Positions 17,898-26,854 of a stretch of DNA of 53,094 bases are shown here, in pieces. This stretch comes from Flavobacteriales bacterium CG_4_10_14_0_2_um_filter_35_18. Its GTDB lineage: Bacteria > Bacteroidota > Bacteroidia > Flavobacteriales > Flavobacteriaceae. A model generated the notes under the pieces. The model saw only the letters and a list, made by a program, of their open reading frames with translations, ran no database searches and was not told the DNA's origin. A program made the translations under genes and the position numbers. Location of the stretch: positions 1-53,094 of the forward strand of contig PFPU01000183.1 in NCBI GenBank assembly GCA_002793215.1, given 5' to 3'. Every line of letters begins with the position of its first letter. The stretch's first letter is position 1.

Positions 17898-18834
17898 AGT
17901 TAGTATTTTTAATTTTAATTAATTGTGCAGCAACACTTATAGCAATTTCTTCGGGCGTTTCGCTTTTTATAAATAAGCCTAATGGAGCGTAAACTTTTGC
18001 TAAAAGGTCATCGGTAAAACCTTCACTTTTTAAAACTTCGAATAGCACATTTAGTTTAGATTTACTGCCCATCACACCAAGGAATTTAAAATTTTTATTT
18101 AACAGTGGTGCTAATGCAATTTTATCATCTTTATATCCGTGAGTCATAATGGTAACATAAACAGCAGCTCCTTCTTCTATATAATCGGCTATTTTTTTAT
18201 AATCTATAATGTGTTTTTCAACGCTTAGTGGTAGCGCCTCAAAAGTGTTTAACCCCAGTCTATTATCAAATAAAATGACTTCAAAACCTATTTGCTGACA
18301 CAAAATAGCCGTTGCTGCGCCAACATGGCCACCACCAATAACGTAAAGTTTTGGTTTTTTTTGAATGCGCTCACTGTAAATCCATTGCTTATCAGCCAAT
18401 TTTTTAAAAAAGAAAAGCTGATTTTGAAAGGTCTCTTTTTCGTAGTACAAACCTTTTTCAGTTAAAGAGAGCGTTCCCCTTTTATTGGACATTAATTTTT
18501 CAATTGTAGGCAAATGACTTCCGTTTAACGGAATAAAGGCCAGCGTTTGTTCGCCAGAGCAAATCATTCCGGAGCCTTCTAATTTTACGCCTCGGTGAAT
18601 TTGTCGTTTTAAAAAGACTTGCTCTTTATTTTGGGACAATTGATTTTTAGCTTCTTCAACCATAGCAAATTCCATAACACCCCCACCGATAGAGCCTTTT
18701 AAGTCGCCATTTGGCATGACCAACATTTTAAAACCTTGGCGTCCTGGCGAACTTCCCAAACTCTCAACTACTAACAATAACATCAAATTTTGATGTTTAT
18801 AAAGTTGTTCTTTTAAAGTGTTCCAAAAATTCAT
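17896..18834 (-). CDS. xdhC: XdhC/CoxI-family Mo-cofactor maturation protein
   Basis: A 312-residue XdhC-type protein. Residues 10-60 (VVESLGSSPGRQGFKMLV and GSIGGGVMEFAMVEEA) are the XdhC_CoxI domain; residues about 160-260 form a Rossmann-like domain with YVIGGGHVGAAT. In the family it binds molybdenum cofactor, helps its sulfuration and inserts it into xanthine-dehydrogenase-type enzymes. It is the last gene of the xdh operon and its start overlaps the stop of the membrane-protein gene by 4 bp. Context makes the assignment strong. The 3' end lies in the palindrome shared with yhhN. Confidence 0.9.
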   Translation of the reverse strand: MNFWNTLKEQLYKHQNLMLLLVVESLGSSPGRQGFKMLVMPNGDLKGSIGGGVMEFAMVEEAKNQLSQNKEQVFLKRQIHRGVKLEGSGMICSGEQTLAFIPLNGSHLPTIEKLMSNKRGTLSLTEKGLYYEKETFQNQLFFFKKLADKQWIYSERIQKKPKLYVIGGGHVGAATAILCQQIGFEVILFDNRLGLNTFEALPLSVEKHIIDYKKIADYIEEGAAVYVTIMTHGYKDDKIALAPLLNKNFKFLGVMGSKSKLNVLFEVLKSEGFTDDLLAKVYAPLGLFIKSETPEEIAISVAAQLIKIKNTN

Positions 18835-19322
18835 GAGCCAAATATAGTTTCACTTAGAGCGTAATAAATTGCCATTAAGGCAGAAAAAGTAGCACTGGCA
18901 ACAAAACGCCCATGCAGTTTAGTTTTAGTTTGGATGATAAAATTAGCAAAAAAAGAAATAGGAATGTTTACCGCAAACGATAAAAACGCAATGTTTAACA
19001 AATTCCATTGGATGTTTTCAATTTCGCCCGAAAATAATTTGATAAAAAATAGGTGGCGCGCAATCCAAAGGGGATTAAAATAGGCAATTGCCAAGCCTGT
19101 TTTGCTTAAAACATAGGCTAATCCCTTTAAATTTTTAGTTTTGGTTTCTATCCAATTAAAATAATTTGGTATTTCAAAGGCGTAAAATGTTGCGCCAATA
19201 AAAACCATTCCCAGCAAACGTGTCAAACTAAAATCATGCAGCATAAATGCCGCAATACTGTCGCCAATACTGTAAATAAGCGCGCCTTTTATAAGGTTGT
19301 TTTTCGAGTAAACTAAGGTCAA
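18831..19322 (-). CDS. Small membrane protein in xdh operon, possibly Mpv17/PMP22-like
   Basis: A 163-residue protein with about four hydrophobic segments (around residues 12-30, 35-50, 75-95 and 110-160). I do not recognise it with confidence. IKGALIYSIGDSIAAFML near the N-terminus and RLLGMVFIGATFYAFEIPNYFNWIE recall the GD-containing first helix and following segment of Mpv17/PMP22 proteins, but the match is distant. It overlaps both xdhB (4 bp at its start) and xdhC (4 bp at its end), so it is translationally coupled within the operon. A role in substrate passage or in membrane association of the dehydrogenase is possible but unsupported by sequence alone. Confidence 0.65.
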   Translation of the reverse strand: MTLVYSKNNLIKGALIYSIGDSIAAFMLHDFSLTRLLGMVFIGATFYAFEIPNYFNWIETKTKNLKGLAYVLSKTGLAIAYFNPLWIARHLFFIKLFSGEIENIQWNLLNIAFLSFAVNIPISFFANFIIQTKTKLHGRFVASATFSALMAIYYALSETIFGS

Positions 19323-21586
19323 CTGTTATTTTTAAATGCGTTATACAAATTTTTCAAAACCTTTTGGGGAGTCAGGGGCGCGTCAAATTTTAAGCAATAA
19401 TTTTTATTAAAGGCTTTTATGGCATTTTGAATGGCAAAATAAGTGCCGATACCATACATCAAAGGCGGCTCACCAACGGCTTTCGATTTTAATAAGGCCA
19501 TTTCATTTCCCTCAGATTCTAAGGCTTTAACCACAACTATTTTTGGCATTGCATAAACATCGGGCACTTTATAGGTTGAGAGCGCATTTGATAATAAGCG
19601 TCCATTTTTATCATAAACAAGTTCTTCTGAAGTCATCCAGCCAATGCCTTGGGCTAAAGCGCCTTCTACTTGTCCCATATCAATATCAAGATTCATACTT
19701 TTTCCAAAATCGTGTATAATTTTAACACTGTCAATTGCATAATTACCTCTCAAACAATCTACCGTAACCGTGCTTATGGCAGTTCCATAAACGTGATAAG
19801 CAAACGGCTGTCCCTTTTCCGCCGTTTTGTCAAAATTGATGATTGGTGTGACATAATAGGCTTGTTCAGTAAGGCTAATGCGCTTTAAAAAAGCAGTTTG
19901 GATTAGCGTTTCCCAAGCTATAGACTCCTTATTTTGTAGGTTATAAACGGCTTGATCTTTAAAGTAAATAGCTTTATCAGTCGTATTTAATTCCGCTTTA
20001 GCGATAACCGATAGTCGATTTTTTAGGGTGATACAGGCTATTTGCAAGGCTTTTCCGTTAAGGTCGGCAGTAGAGCTGGCAGCACTTGGCGAGGTATTTG
20101 CCACGCGCGTGGTATTGGTGGTTTCAACGAGAACTTTATTTAAAGACAAACCAAAAGTTTGCGCAACAATTTGCTTGAGTTTGGTATTGACACCTTGCCC
20201 CATTTCAATAGCGCCGGTGCTGAAACCAATGCTGCCATCTTGATATATGTGAACCAGCGCACTGGCTTGGTTCATGGGCGTATTGGTAAACGAAATACCA
20301 AAGCAAATTGGCATTACCGAAATTCCTTTTTTTAGGGCATCATTATGGGAATTGAATTGGGCAACTAATTTAACTTCCTTTTCAAAATCAAAATCTTTTA
20401 CGGCAGTTTGCCAGGTGTTTTTAGCCTCAACTTGTGTGGCAATTTGCCCATAGGAAAACGCATCATTTTCTTGTAATAAATTAGCTTCCTGAATTTTATA
20501 GGCTGGAATATTGAGCATTTCTGCCGCTTTGGCAATTGCCGATTCAATAACAAACATACCTTGTGGCCCACCAAACCCCCTAAAAGCTGTATTTGGTGGC
20601 AGATTGGTTTTGCAGGAAAGTACCTTAGTATAGACATTTTTTATAAAATAGGCATTGGTAGCATGAAATAAAGTTCGCTCGGCAATGGCAGGCGATAAAT
20701 CGGCGGCAGCACCCGCATTTTGTAAAAAGGTAGCTTCGAAAGCCTGAATTTTTAAATCTTTGGTCAAGCCGATTTTAAAGGTGCTTTCATAAGGATGGCG
20801 TTTGCCGGTCATACGCATATCGTCATGGCGGTTTAAGACTAATTTCACGGGTTTATGCAAGTGGTTTGTAGCCAATGCAACCAGCGCCGCCCAAGCCGAA
20901 GCTTGATCTTCTTTGCCGCCAAAGCCACCGCCAAGCCTGATAACATCCACTTCAATTTGATGCATACCTATTCCTAAAACTTTTGCAATGGCTTTTTGAA
21001 CTTGCGTTGGTCCTTGGGTTGAAGCGGTTACTTTTATTTTACTGTTTTCGCCACATTCGGCGTAAGCGCCTTGTGTTTCTAAATATAAATGCTCTTGACC
21101 GTTGCTAAAAGTATCCGCTTCAAAAATATAATCGCAGGTTTTAAAAGCATTAACCGTATTGCCCATTTTAAAAGAGCGTGGTGCACACACAAATTCATTT
21201 TTTTTAAAAGCCTCGGTAGCAGTTGTTATTACCGGCAAGGCTTCGGTTTTTAGGCTTATGAGTTGCCTTGCTTTTTTTGCAATGGCATCACTTTTAGCCA
21301 CAATAAAAGCAATGGGTTGCCCCCAATAATGAATGTCATTTTCAGCCAATAATGGTTCATCTTGAATGATGCCACCAATTTGATTTTGGCCAGGAATGTC
21401 TTGGTAGGTAAAAATTTTGACAACGCCGTCAATAGTTTCCGCTTTAGCGTAGTCTAATTCTAAAATTTTGGCATGGGCAAGTGGCGCATCAAATACCAAA
21501 CCAAAAAGGCATCCTTGTTGCGTATTTAAGTCGTCAATATAAAGCGATTCGCCTCTTAAATGACTGTATGAATCTGTATTTTTCAT
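19319..21586 (-). CDS. xdhB: Xanthine dehydrogenase-type molybdenum-binding subunit
   Basis: A 755-residue molybdopterin-cytosine-dinucleotide-type hydroxylase large subunit. Domain order is a small aldehyde-oxidase a/b hammerhead domain (GESLYIDDL, SHLRGES start) then the Mo-binding domain with IRLGGGFGGKEDQ (about residues 216-228), NTAFRGFGGPQ, SIGFSTGAIEMGQG and KAVGEPPLM near the C-terminus, which includes the catalytic Glu region (VGEPP). It hydroxylates purines or aldehydes, using water as oxygen source. It directly follows the Fe-S/FAD subunit without a gap. The exact substrate, xanthine or another N-heterocycle or aldehyde, is not certain; the three-gene set with xdhC favours xanthine dehydrogenase. 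Confidence 0.9.
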   Translation of the reverse strand: MKNTDSYSHLRGESLYIDDLNTQQGCLFGLVFDAPLAHAKILELDYAKAETIDGVVKIFTYQDIPGQNQIGGIIQDEPLLAENDIHYWGQPIAFIVAKSDAIAKKARQLISLKTEALPVITTATEAFKKNEFVCAPRSFKMGNTVNAFKTCDYIFEADTFSNGQEHLYLETQGAYAECGENSKIKVTASTQGPTQVQKAIAKVLGIGMHQIEVDVIRLGGGFGGKEDQASAWAALVALATNHLHKPVKLVLNRHDDMRMTGKRHPYESTFKIGLTKDLKIQAFEATFLQNAGAAADLSPAIAERTLFHATNAYFIKNVYTKVLSCKTNLPPNTAFRGFGGPQGMFVIESAIAKAAEMLNIPAYKIQEANLLQENDAFSYGQIATQVEAKNTWQTAVKDFDFEKEVKLVAQFNSHNDALKKGISVMPICFGISFTNTPMNQASALVHIYQDGSIGFSTGAIEMGQGVNTKLKQIVAQTFGLSLNKVLVETTNTTRVANTSPSAASSTADLNGKALQIACITLKNRLSVIAKAELNTTDKAIYFKDQAVYNLQNKESIAWETLIQTAFLKRISLTEQAYYVTPIINFDKTAEKGQPFAYHVYGTAISTVTVDCLRGNYAIDSVKIIHDFGKSMNLDIDMGQVEGALAQGIGWMTSEELVYDKNGRLLSNALSTYKVPDVYAMPKIVVVKALESEGNEMALLKSKAVGEPPLMYGIGTYFAIQNAIKAFNKNYCLKFDAPLTPQKVLKNLYNAFKNNS

Positions 21587-22996
21587 TTAACTGACGAGTT
21601 CTAAAATTTTAAAAGTCTTGGAAAATAATTTTAAAAAATGGGCATAAAAAAGCTGTCGCGCCAATAAACGTTTATAAGATTCATCACCACGAACATCGCT
21701 AATGGGCTGAATTTCATCTTGTAAAATTTGGGATGCTTCTTTTAAAATGGCAACGGATAATATTTTATTGCCTAAAAAGTTACAGGTATTTTTAGCGTAA
21801 AACGGAATTGGAGCTACACCACCAAAAGAAAGATGTGCAAATTGAATTTTATGTTGCACCACGCTGATTTGTAGCGCTGAATTAACACTGGCAATATCTA
21901 AATGTGTGCGCTTGCTCACCTTTTCAAAATTAAATTTGCAAGCTAATTTGGGAAGCTTAAAGGCTATATTTAAAAGGTGTTCTTGAGCATGTAAGTCCAA
22001 TTTTTTATAGCCTTTATAAAAGTCTTTTAGCATGAGTGTCCGCAAATAATTGTCGTCATTTTTAAGGGTAATTTCTGCATTTAAAGCTAAAAGAAATATA
22101 GTCATATCGCCAATGGGAGAAGCATTTACAATATTTCCGGCAAGGCTCGCCATATTTCGTATGGGTTCAGAAGATACCAATTTTAAATGGGCGTGAATTT
22201 CAGGGAAATAGGTTTTAAAAGTGGGGTTGTAAAATAAGTCGGATACCGTGGTGTTAGCACCCAAGGTACAGCGATTTTCGTCGAAAGTTAGTTCCATTTT
22301 TTGTTGCACTTGACTGATGAGGTGCACATCGGCATCGGCTAAATTATCGGCATAACGGACATACAAATCGGTGCCACCTGCCACTTTTATGCTATTTTTT
22401 AAGGCTATATTTGGTGTTTTAATTTGCTTTAAACGGTCAAGAATTGTCAAAAAATATTCAGGTAAAAATAAATGATTTATCAACCAATTCAAGCGGTTGT
22501 TTAAAGGGATTTGAGTTAATTCTTCAAAAATTTGATAGGCTGCTTTTTCAATGCTTTTATAGCCGGTACATCGGCAAATATTGCCACTTATGGCGGTAAT
22601 GGCATCTTGTTTCGACACCAAATGTTCTTGTAGGCTCAAGCCAACCAATGCCATCACAAAACCAGGTGTGCAAAAACCACATTGTGTGGCGTTATTGTTT
22701 TTTAACGCCGTTTGAATGGTGTTTAATTTGTTATTTAAATTGACGCCTTCGACAGTAACAATGTGTTTGCCGTGGGCGTTTCCCAAGGGCGAAATGCATG
22801 AAGTAATGCTTTTATAAATTAAGTGATTTTTTGAGTTTATTGTGCCTACTAAAACTGTACATGCCCCACAATCACCTTCGCGGCAACCAATTTTAGTCCC
22901 TTTGAGTTGCTGCTCACTTCGTATAAAATCAACGAGGGTGATGCCGGCATTAGCAGTTGTTTTTATCAGTTTGTTGTTTAAAACAAATTCAATCAT
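21587..22996 (-). CDS. xdhA: Xanthine dehydrogenase-type small subunit, 2x[2Fe-2S] plus FAD domains
   Basis: A 469-residue electron-transfer subunit. Residues 1-75 hold a plant-type [2Fe-2S] ferredoxin domain (GCREGDCGACTVLVG, Cys38, 43, 46), and about 95-145 the helical second cluster (QCGFCTPGFVMAL and GNICRCTGY). From about 195 an FAD-binding domain begins (IKVAGGTDLYVRY, LASLAGNIVNASPIGD), ending in the CO-dehydrogenase flavoprotein C-terminal domain. Electrons pass from the Mo centre through both clusters to FAD and NAD+. It lies six bases after the esterase lipoprotein gene and abuts xdhB. Length matches fused XdhA proteins; no ligand is missing. Confidence 0.92.
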   Translation of the reverse strand: MIEFVLNNKLIKTTANAGITLVDFIRSEQQLKGTKIGCREGDCGACTVLVGTINSKNHLIYKSITSCISPLGNAHGKHIVTVEGVNLNNKLNTIQTALKNNNATQCGFCTPGFVMALVGLSLQEHLVSKQDAITAISGNICRCTGYKSIEKAAYQIFEELTQIPLNNRLNWLINHLFLPEYFLTILDRLKQIKTPNIALKNSIKVAGGTDLYVRYADNLADADVHLISQVQQKMELTFDENRCTLGANTTVSDLFYNPTFKTYFPEIHAHLKLVSSEPIRNMASLAGNIVNASPIGDMTIFLLALNAEITLKNDDNYLRTLMLKDFYKGYKKLDLHAQEHLLNIAFKLPKLACKFNFEKVSKRTHLDIASVNSALQISVVQHKIQFAHLSFGGVAPIPFYAKNTCNFLGNKILSVAILKEASQILQDEIQPISDVRGDESYKRLLARQLFYAHFLKLFSKTFKILELVS

Positions 22997-23002
22997 TAGT
23001 TG

Positions 23003-24139
23003 TTAATTTAATAAGAAAATCAGCGCATTTGGCAAACGCCTTGCCCAATCGGCTTCGGCATGGCGGGCTTGAGCTTCCCTGACGTAAAAGTAATCTTTAT
23101 TTGATAAATATCCTTTAGCATTTAAGGCATTTACCATAGCAATTACGCCAGGTTCAAGTTGTGATTCAAGTCCCACTGTTCCAATATCGAGATAGATTTT
23201 TAAGTCTTTTTTTGGTGCCTTTTCGGAGGTAATTTTAGGCACATAATCAAAATTTTGATACTGAAAAGCAGGCGACATGCAAAGTGCGCCTAAAAAAATA
23301 TCGGAATGTTCCCAAACCAGCATCATTGAAATTAAACCGCCCATAGATGAACCACCTACAAAGGTGTGAAGTCTATCGGGTTTTGTACGGTAAGTGGCAT
23401 CAATAAAGGGTTTTAACTTATTGATGATAAAATTCATATAAGCTTCGCCTTTTGTGCCGGGGGAATAATCTAAACTGCGGTCGGCGGTATTGTTGATTCC
23501 CACAATGATTACTGGTGGAATTTTACCTATTTTTATCAAACTGTCGCACGTTTCATCTGCCTGCCAATCAACGCCAAAAGAACTCGTTTTAGGGTCAATT
23601 AGATTCTGTCCGTCGTGCATGTATAAAACAGGGTATTTTTTATCAGTATTTTTATCGTAATCAGTTGGCAACCAAACAATCACATCGCGAGCTAGGAGTC
23701 CTTCGCCCTGCATTTGTTTATGATATACAACTTGACCTGTAATTTGACCAACGATGGTGTTTTGCGCTTGTCCCCATTGGTAAATGGTGTCTTTTTTTAT
23801 TTTAACTGAAGCCGTGTTGATAGAAAAATTTGCAAAGGGATGTCCTTGTTTATCTAAACCTTCTTTTTGCCAAGAACCAAGAGTGAATTTATATTCTATT
23901 GAGGCGTTTGGCTTAGGCCTAAAGGACTTTTCCCAAAGGTGATTTCCCACAAAAGACATAGCTTTTTTGTCGGCGCTCCAAGAGCCAAGTGCATCAATAT
24001 CGCCCGAAATATAAACTATACTTGTTGTGTCGTTTAAACTAGGTGTAAAGACCTGAATTTTAACAAGTTTTGAAGTGGATTGACAGGTGATTAAGAGACC
24101 AATCGCCAATATAAAGGAAACAGTTTTAAAGGTGTTCAT
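23003..24139 (-). CDS. Lipoprotein esterase with N-terminal CBM20-like domain (Fes/esterase D family)
   Basis: A 378-residue exported protein. MNTFKTVSFILAIGLLITC is a lipoprotein signal with Cys19 as the lipidated residue. Residues 28-110 look like a starch-binding CBM20-type beta-sandwich (YISGDIDALGSWSADK, SIEYKFTLGSW). The rest is an alpha/beta hydrolase of the putative-esterase family that includes enterochelin esterases: PVLYMHDGQNLID, the nucleophile elbow GGSSMGG, and a late His-containing segment. Substrate may be a siderophore ester, acetylated carbohydrate or other ester; not inferable. It is six bases upstream of xdhA, so it appears to lead the xdh operon, which is unexpected for this family. 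Confidence 0.82.
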   Translation of the reverse strand: MNTFKTVSFILAIGLLITCQSTSKLVKIQVFTPSLNDTTSIVYISGDIDALGSWSADKKAMSFVGNHLWEKSFRPKPNASIEYKFTLGSWQKEGLDKQGHPFANFSINTASVKIKKDTIYQWGQAQNTIVGQITGQVVYHKQMQGEGLLARDVIVWLPTDYDKNTDKKYPVLYMHDGQNLIDPKTSSFGVDWQADETCDSLIKIGKIPPVIIVGINNTADRSLDYSPGTKGEAYMNFIINKLKPFIDATYRTKPDRLHTFVGGSSMGGLISMMLVWEHSDIFLGALCMSPAFQYQNFDYVPKITSEKAPKKDLKIYLDIGTVGLESQLEPGVIAMVNALNAKGYLSNKDYFYVREAQARHAEADWARRLPNALIFLLN

Positions 24140-24161
24140 TTTTTAATACTTAAATGTTTTT

Positions 24162-24169
24162 CAAATGTA
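24162..24169 (-). promoter_or_regulatory. Candidate -7 box for esterase-xdh operon
   Basis: Minus strand TACATTTG, an exact TAnnTTTG match, 22 bases before the esterase ATG. No well-spaced -33 TTG was found. Confidence 0.4.
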
Positions 24170-24218
24170 CAAACTTCATTTTAAACGATGGGTTTTAGGC
24201 TTGCCAATTATTAATTAG

Positions 24219-24226
24219 TACATTTG
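24219..24226 (+). promoter_or_regulatory. Candidate -7 box for DinB-like gene
   Basis: TACATTTG, an exact TAnnTTTG match, 42 bases before the ATG at 24269. A TTG at 24201-24203 lies 15 bases upstream, a little closer than the 17-23 usually reported for Flavobacteria. Confidence 0.42.
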
Positions 24227-24268
24227 TTTTAGGTAAATATTTATAAGTGGTATATATTAAAAAAATAG

Positions 24269-24754
24269 ATGAAAACAACCTATAAAATAGCAAGGCGTTT
24301 TAGAGAAGTTATTCTTAATGGAACTTGGGTTGCTAATACAAATTTTAAAGACCAACTGTCAAACTTAAATTGGGAGCTAGCTACTACCAAAATTAACACT
24401 TTTAACACCATTGCTGTTTTAGCACAACACGTTCACTATTATATAAAAGGGATAATAAGTGTTTTTAAAGGGGGACCCCTAAATATTAAAGACAAATATA
24501 GTTTTGATTTTCAGCCCGTTCAATCTCAAGAGGAATGGGAAAGTTTTTTAGATAAATTTTGGATTGATGCTGAGGAATTTGCTTCCTTAGTTGAAAAAAT
24601 GCCCAAAGAAAAGCTAAATCAAGTATTTGTTGATGAAAAATATGGAACGTTTCAACGAAATATTGATGGTGTGATTGAACATTGCTATTATCATTTAGGG
24701 CAAATAGTATTGTTAAAAAAATTATTAAAAAATGATAACCCAAAAACTGCTTAA
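24269..24754 (+). CDS. DinB-like four-helix-bundle protein
   Basis: A 161-residue helical protein of the DinB/YfiT superfamily, whose members bind a metal through three His and include thiol-dependent S-transferases. The N-terminus YKIARRFREVILNGTW is the usual first helix. LAQHVHYYIKG at about residues 50-60 and EHCYYHLGQIVLLKK near 136-150 supply the expected His positions at the ends of helices 2 and 4. Function is not determined; bacillithiol-S-transferase-like activity is one family option. Probably monocistronic, with its own promoter box. The M1 peptidase gene begins 70 bases downstream. Confidence 0.72.
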   Translation: MKTTYKIARRFREVILNGTWVANTNFKDQLSNLNWELATTKINTFNTIAVLAQHVHYYIKGIISVFKGGPLNIKDKYSFDFQPVQSQEEWESFLDKFWIDAEEFASLVEKMPKEKLNQVFVDEKYGTFQRNIDGVIEHCYYHLGQIVLLKKLLKNDNPKTA

Positions 24755-24824
24755 CTTTGACCTAAATCTGTCCTAATAATTTAGGGGTTCTATAAAAACA
24801 ATTAACGCAATTACTTTTAAATTT

Positions 24825-26762
24825 ATGAAAATCAAAAAAATTTTAATCATCACAGGAATCGTGTTTTGCCAAGGCATTTTCGCCCAAAACACGCCCATTC
24901 AAAGGAATTTTGAAAAATTCAGTCCGCTTTTAGAATTAGATAACCTTAGAACACCATTCAGAACGCAAGCAGGCGAACCTGCCGAAAATTATTGGCAAAA
25001 CCGCGCCGATTATAAAATATCAGCTACACTTGATATTAACAATCACACTATAAAAGGACAAGTATCAATTACCTACACCAATAACAGTCCTGATAAATTA
25101 GGCTATGTTTGGTTGCAACTCGACCAAAATAAATTCAATCTAAACTCGCGTGGAGCCGCTATTTTAGGTGCGGTTGGTGGTAGATTTACGGGCGATTTAG
25201 AAGGGGGTTTTCAAATCGCATCTGTCAAGGTTAATGGCGCAGACACAAAATTTATCATTACCGATACGCGGATGCAAATTAGATTAAATAATTCGGTTGA
25301 AGCGAGTGGTGGTAAACTTAACATTGTAATTAATTATGATTTTAAGATTCCTGAATACGGTGCTGATAGAATGGGACGTCAAAAACAATCACAAGGTTGG
25401 GTGTATGAAATTGCACAATGGTATCCAAGAATGGCGGTTTATGACGACGTAAAAGGCTGGAACAATGAGCCTTACTTAGGTTCTGGAGAGTTTTATTTAG
25501 AGTATGGCGACATCGATTATTTTATTACGGTCCCTTTTGACCAAATTGTTGTGGGTTCGGGAGCGCTCGTCAATATTGATGAGGTTTTTCCAAAAAAAAT
25601 AGCTACACGCTACCGCCAAGCACAAAATTCTGATAAAACGGTTATGATTATCAATCCTGATGAAGTTGGAAACACCAAAATTACAAGACCAACACAAAGT
25701 GGCAATCTCACTTGGCATTTTAAAATCAACCAAACCCGTGATGCAGCTTGGGCTGCCTCAAAAGCCTTTATTTTAGATGGTGCAAAAATGAATCTGCCAA
25801 ACGGCAAAACTGCAATGGCTTTATCGGCCTACACCAAAGAAAGCGCCAATGATAATGCATGGAATCATTCAACTGAGTATGTAAAACAATCTATTGAACA
25901 CAATTCAAATATGTGGTTTGCTTACACGTATCCTGTTGCTACCAATGTGGCTGGAATTGTGGGCGGAATGGAATATCCCGGCATTGTTTTTTGTGGCTGG
26001 AAAGCTAAAAATGGTAGCTTATGGGGTGTAACTGACCACGAATTTGGACACAATTGGTTTCCGATGGTTGTTGGTAGTAACGAGCGTTTGCACCCCTGGA
26101 TGGATGAAGGTTTTAACACCTTTATCAATCATTATAGTAGCTTGGCTTATGGAAAATATCCTTCAAGACTAAATAACGTTAAGGGTTTTATAAATAATTT
26201 AACTGATAACGAAAGAGAATTAATAAACACGCCCCCAGACATTTTACAAACCGATAATTTGGGTTTTGAAGCTTATAGAAAACCGGCTTTAGGCTTGTTT
26301 ATGTTGCGAGAATCGATTTTAGGACCAGAACGCTTTGACTTTGCTTTTAAAAATTATATAGCCAAATGGGCCTTTAAACATCCTCGCCCAATTGATTTTT
26401 TTAACGCTATGGAAAATGCTTCGGGCGAAGACTTAGATTGGTTATGGAAAGCTTGGTTTTATGGAACTGGCAATATTGACCAAGCGGTAAATGATGTAAG
26501 CTATTTTAATAATGATGTTAAACAAGGTGCCCTAATTTCACTTGAAAATAAAGGTGAAGTGGTCATGCCCATCAATTTATCCTTAACAGATGAACAAGGA
26601 AACGTTACAACAATTCAAATCCCCGTTGAATTTTGGATGCGTGGCAATAATGCAAATTATAAGACAAATACCACTGCTAAAATTGTCAAAGTAAACCTAG
26701 ACCCAAACAACTTATACCCCGATATTGACGAAAGTAATAATGTTTGGGAAAGCAAAAAATAG
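24825..26762 (+). CDS. Secreted M1-family zinc metallopeptidase
   Basis: A 645-residue aminopeptidase-type protein with an N-terminal signal peptide ([20 protein letters not shown]). Zinc ligands are His405 and His409 in HEFGHNW and Glu428 in WMDEGFNTF, giving the HEXXH-X18-E arrangement of gluzincins. The exopeptidase signature appears as GGMEYPG (compare GxMEN) near residue 383. The C-terminal beta-rich part (about 540-645) resembles the domain after the catalytic unit in bacterial M1 proteins; no type IX sorting domain is obvious. Likely releases N-terminal residues from peptides outside the inner membrane. A symmetrical terminator separates it from the convergent S10 gene. Confidence 0.9.
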   Translation: MKIKKILIITGIVFCQGIFAQNTPIQRNFEKFSPLLELDNLRTPFRTQAGEPAENYWQNRADYKISATLDINNHTIKGQVSITYTNNSPDKLGYVWLQLDQNKFNLNSRGAAILGAVGGRFTGDLEGGFQIASVKVNGADTKFIITDTRMQIRLNNSVEASGGKLNIVINYDFKIPEYGADRMGRQKQSQGWVYEIAQWYPRMAVYDDVKGWNNEPYLGSGEFYLEYGDIDYFITVPFDQIVVGSGALVNIDEVFPKKIATRYRQAQNSDKTVMIINPDEVGNTKITRPTQSGNLTWHFKINQTRDAAWAASKAFILDGAKMNLPNGKTAMALSAYTKESANDNAWNHSTEYVKQSIEHNSNMWFAYTYPVATNVAGIVGGMEYPGIVFCGWKAKNGSLWGVTDHEFGHNWFPMVVGSNERLHPWMDEGFNTFINHYSSLAYGKYPSRLNNVKGFINNLTDNERELINTPPDILQTDNLGFEAYRKPALGLFMLRESILGPERFDFAFKNYIAKWAFKHPRPIDFFNAMENASGEDLDWLWKAWFYGTGNIDQAVNDVSYFNNDVKQGALISLENKGEVVMPINLSLTDEQGNVTTIQIPVEFWMRGNNANYKTNTTAKIVKVNLDPNNLYPDIDESNNVWESKK

Positions 26763-26790
26763 GTATCAGGTATTTAGACTAAATATTATA

Positions 26791-26830
26791 AAAAAATCAG
26801 GATTGAAAATTTTTTCAATCCTGATTTTTT
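26791..26830. terminator. Bidirectional terminator between M1 and S10 peptidase genes
   Basis: A 40-base near-perfect palindrome (one mismatch at the centre) with GC-containing stem TCAGGATTGAAAA / TTTTCAATCCTGA flanked by six As on the left and six Ts on the right, so it can end transcripts from both convergent genes. Confidence 0.9.
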
Positions 26831-26854
26831 ATTTGATTAGCTAAATTTTAGCCT

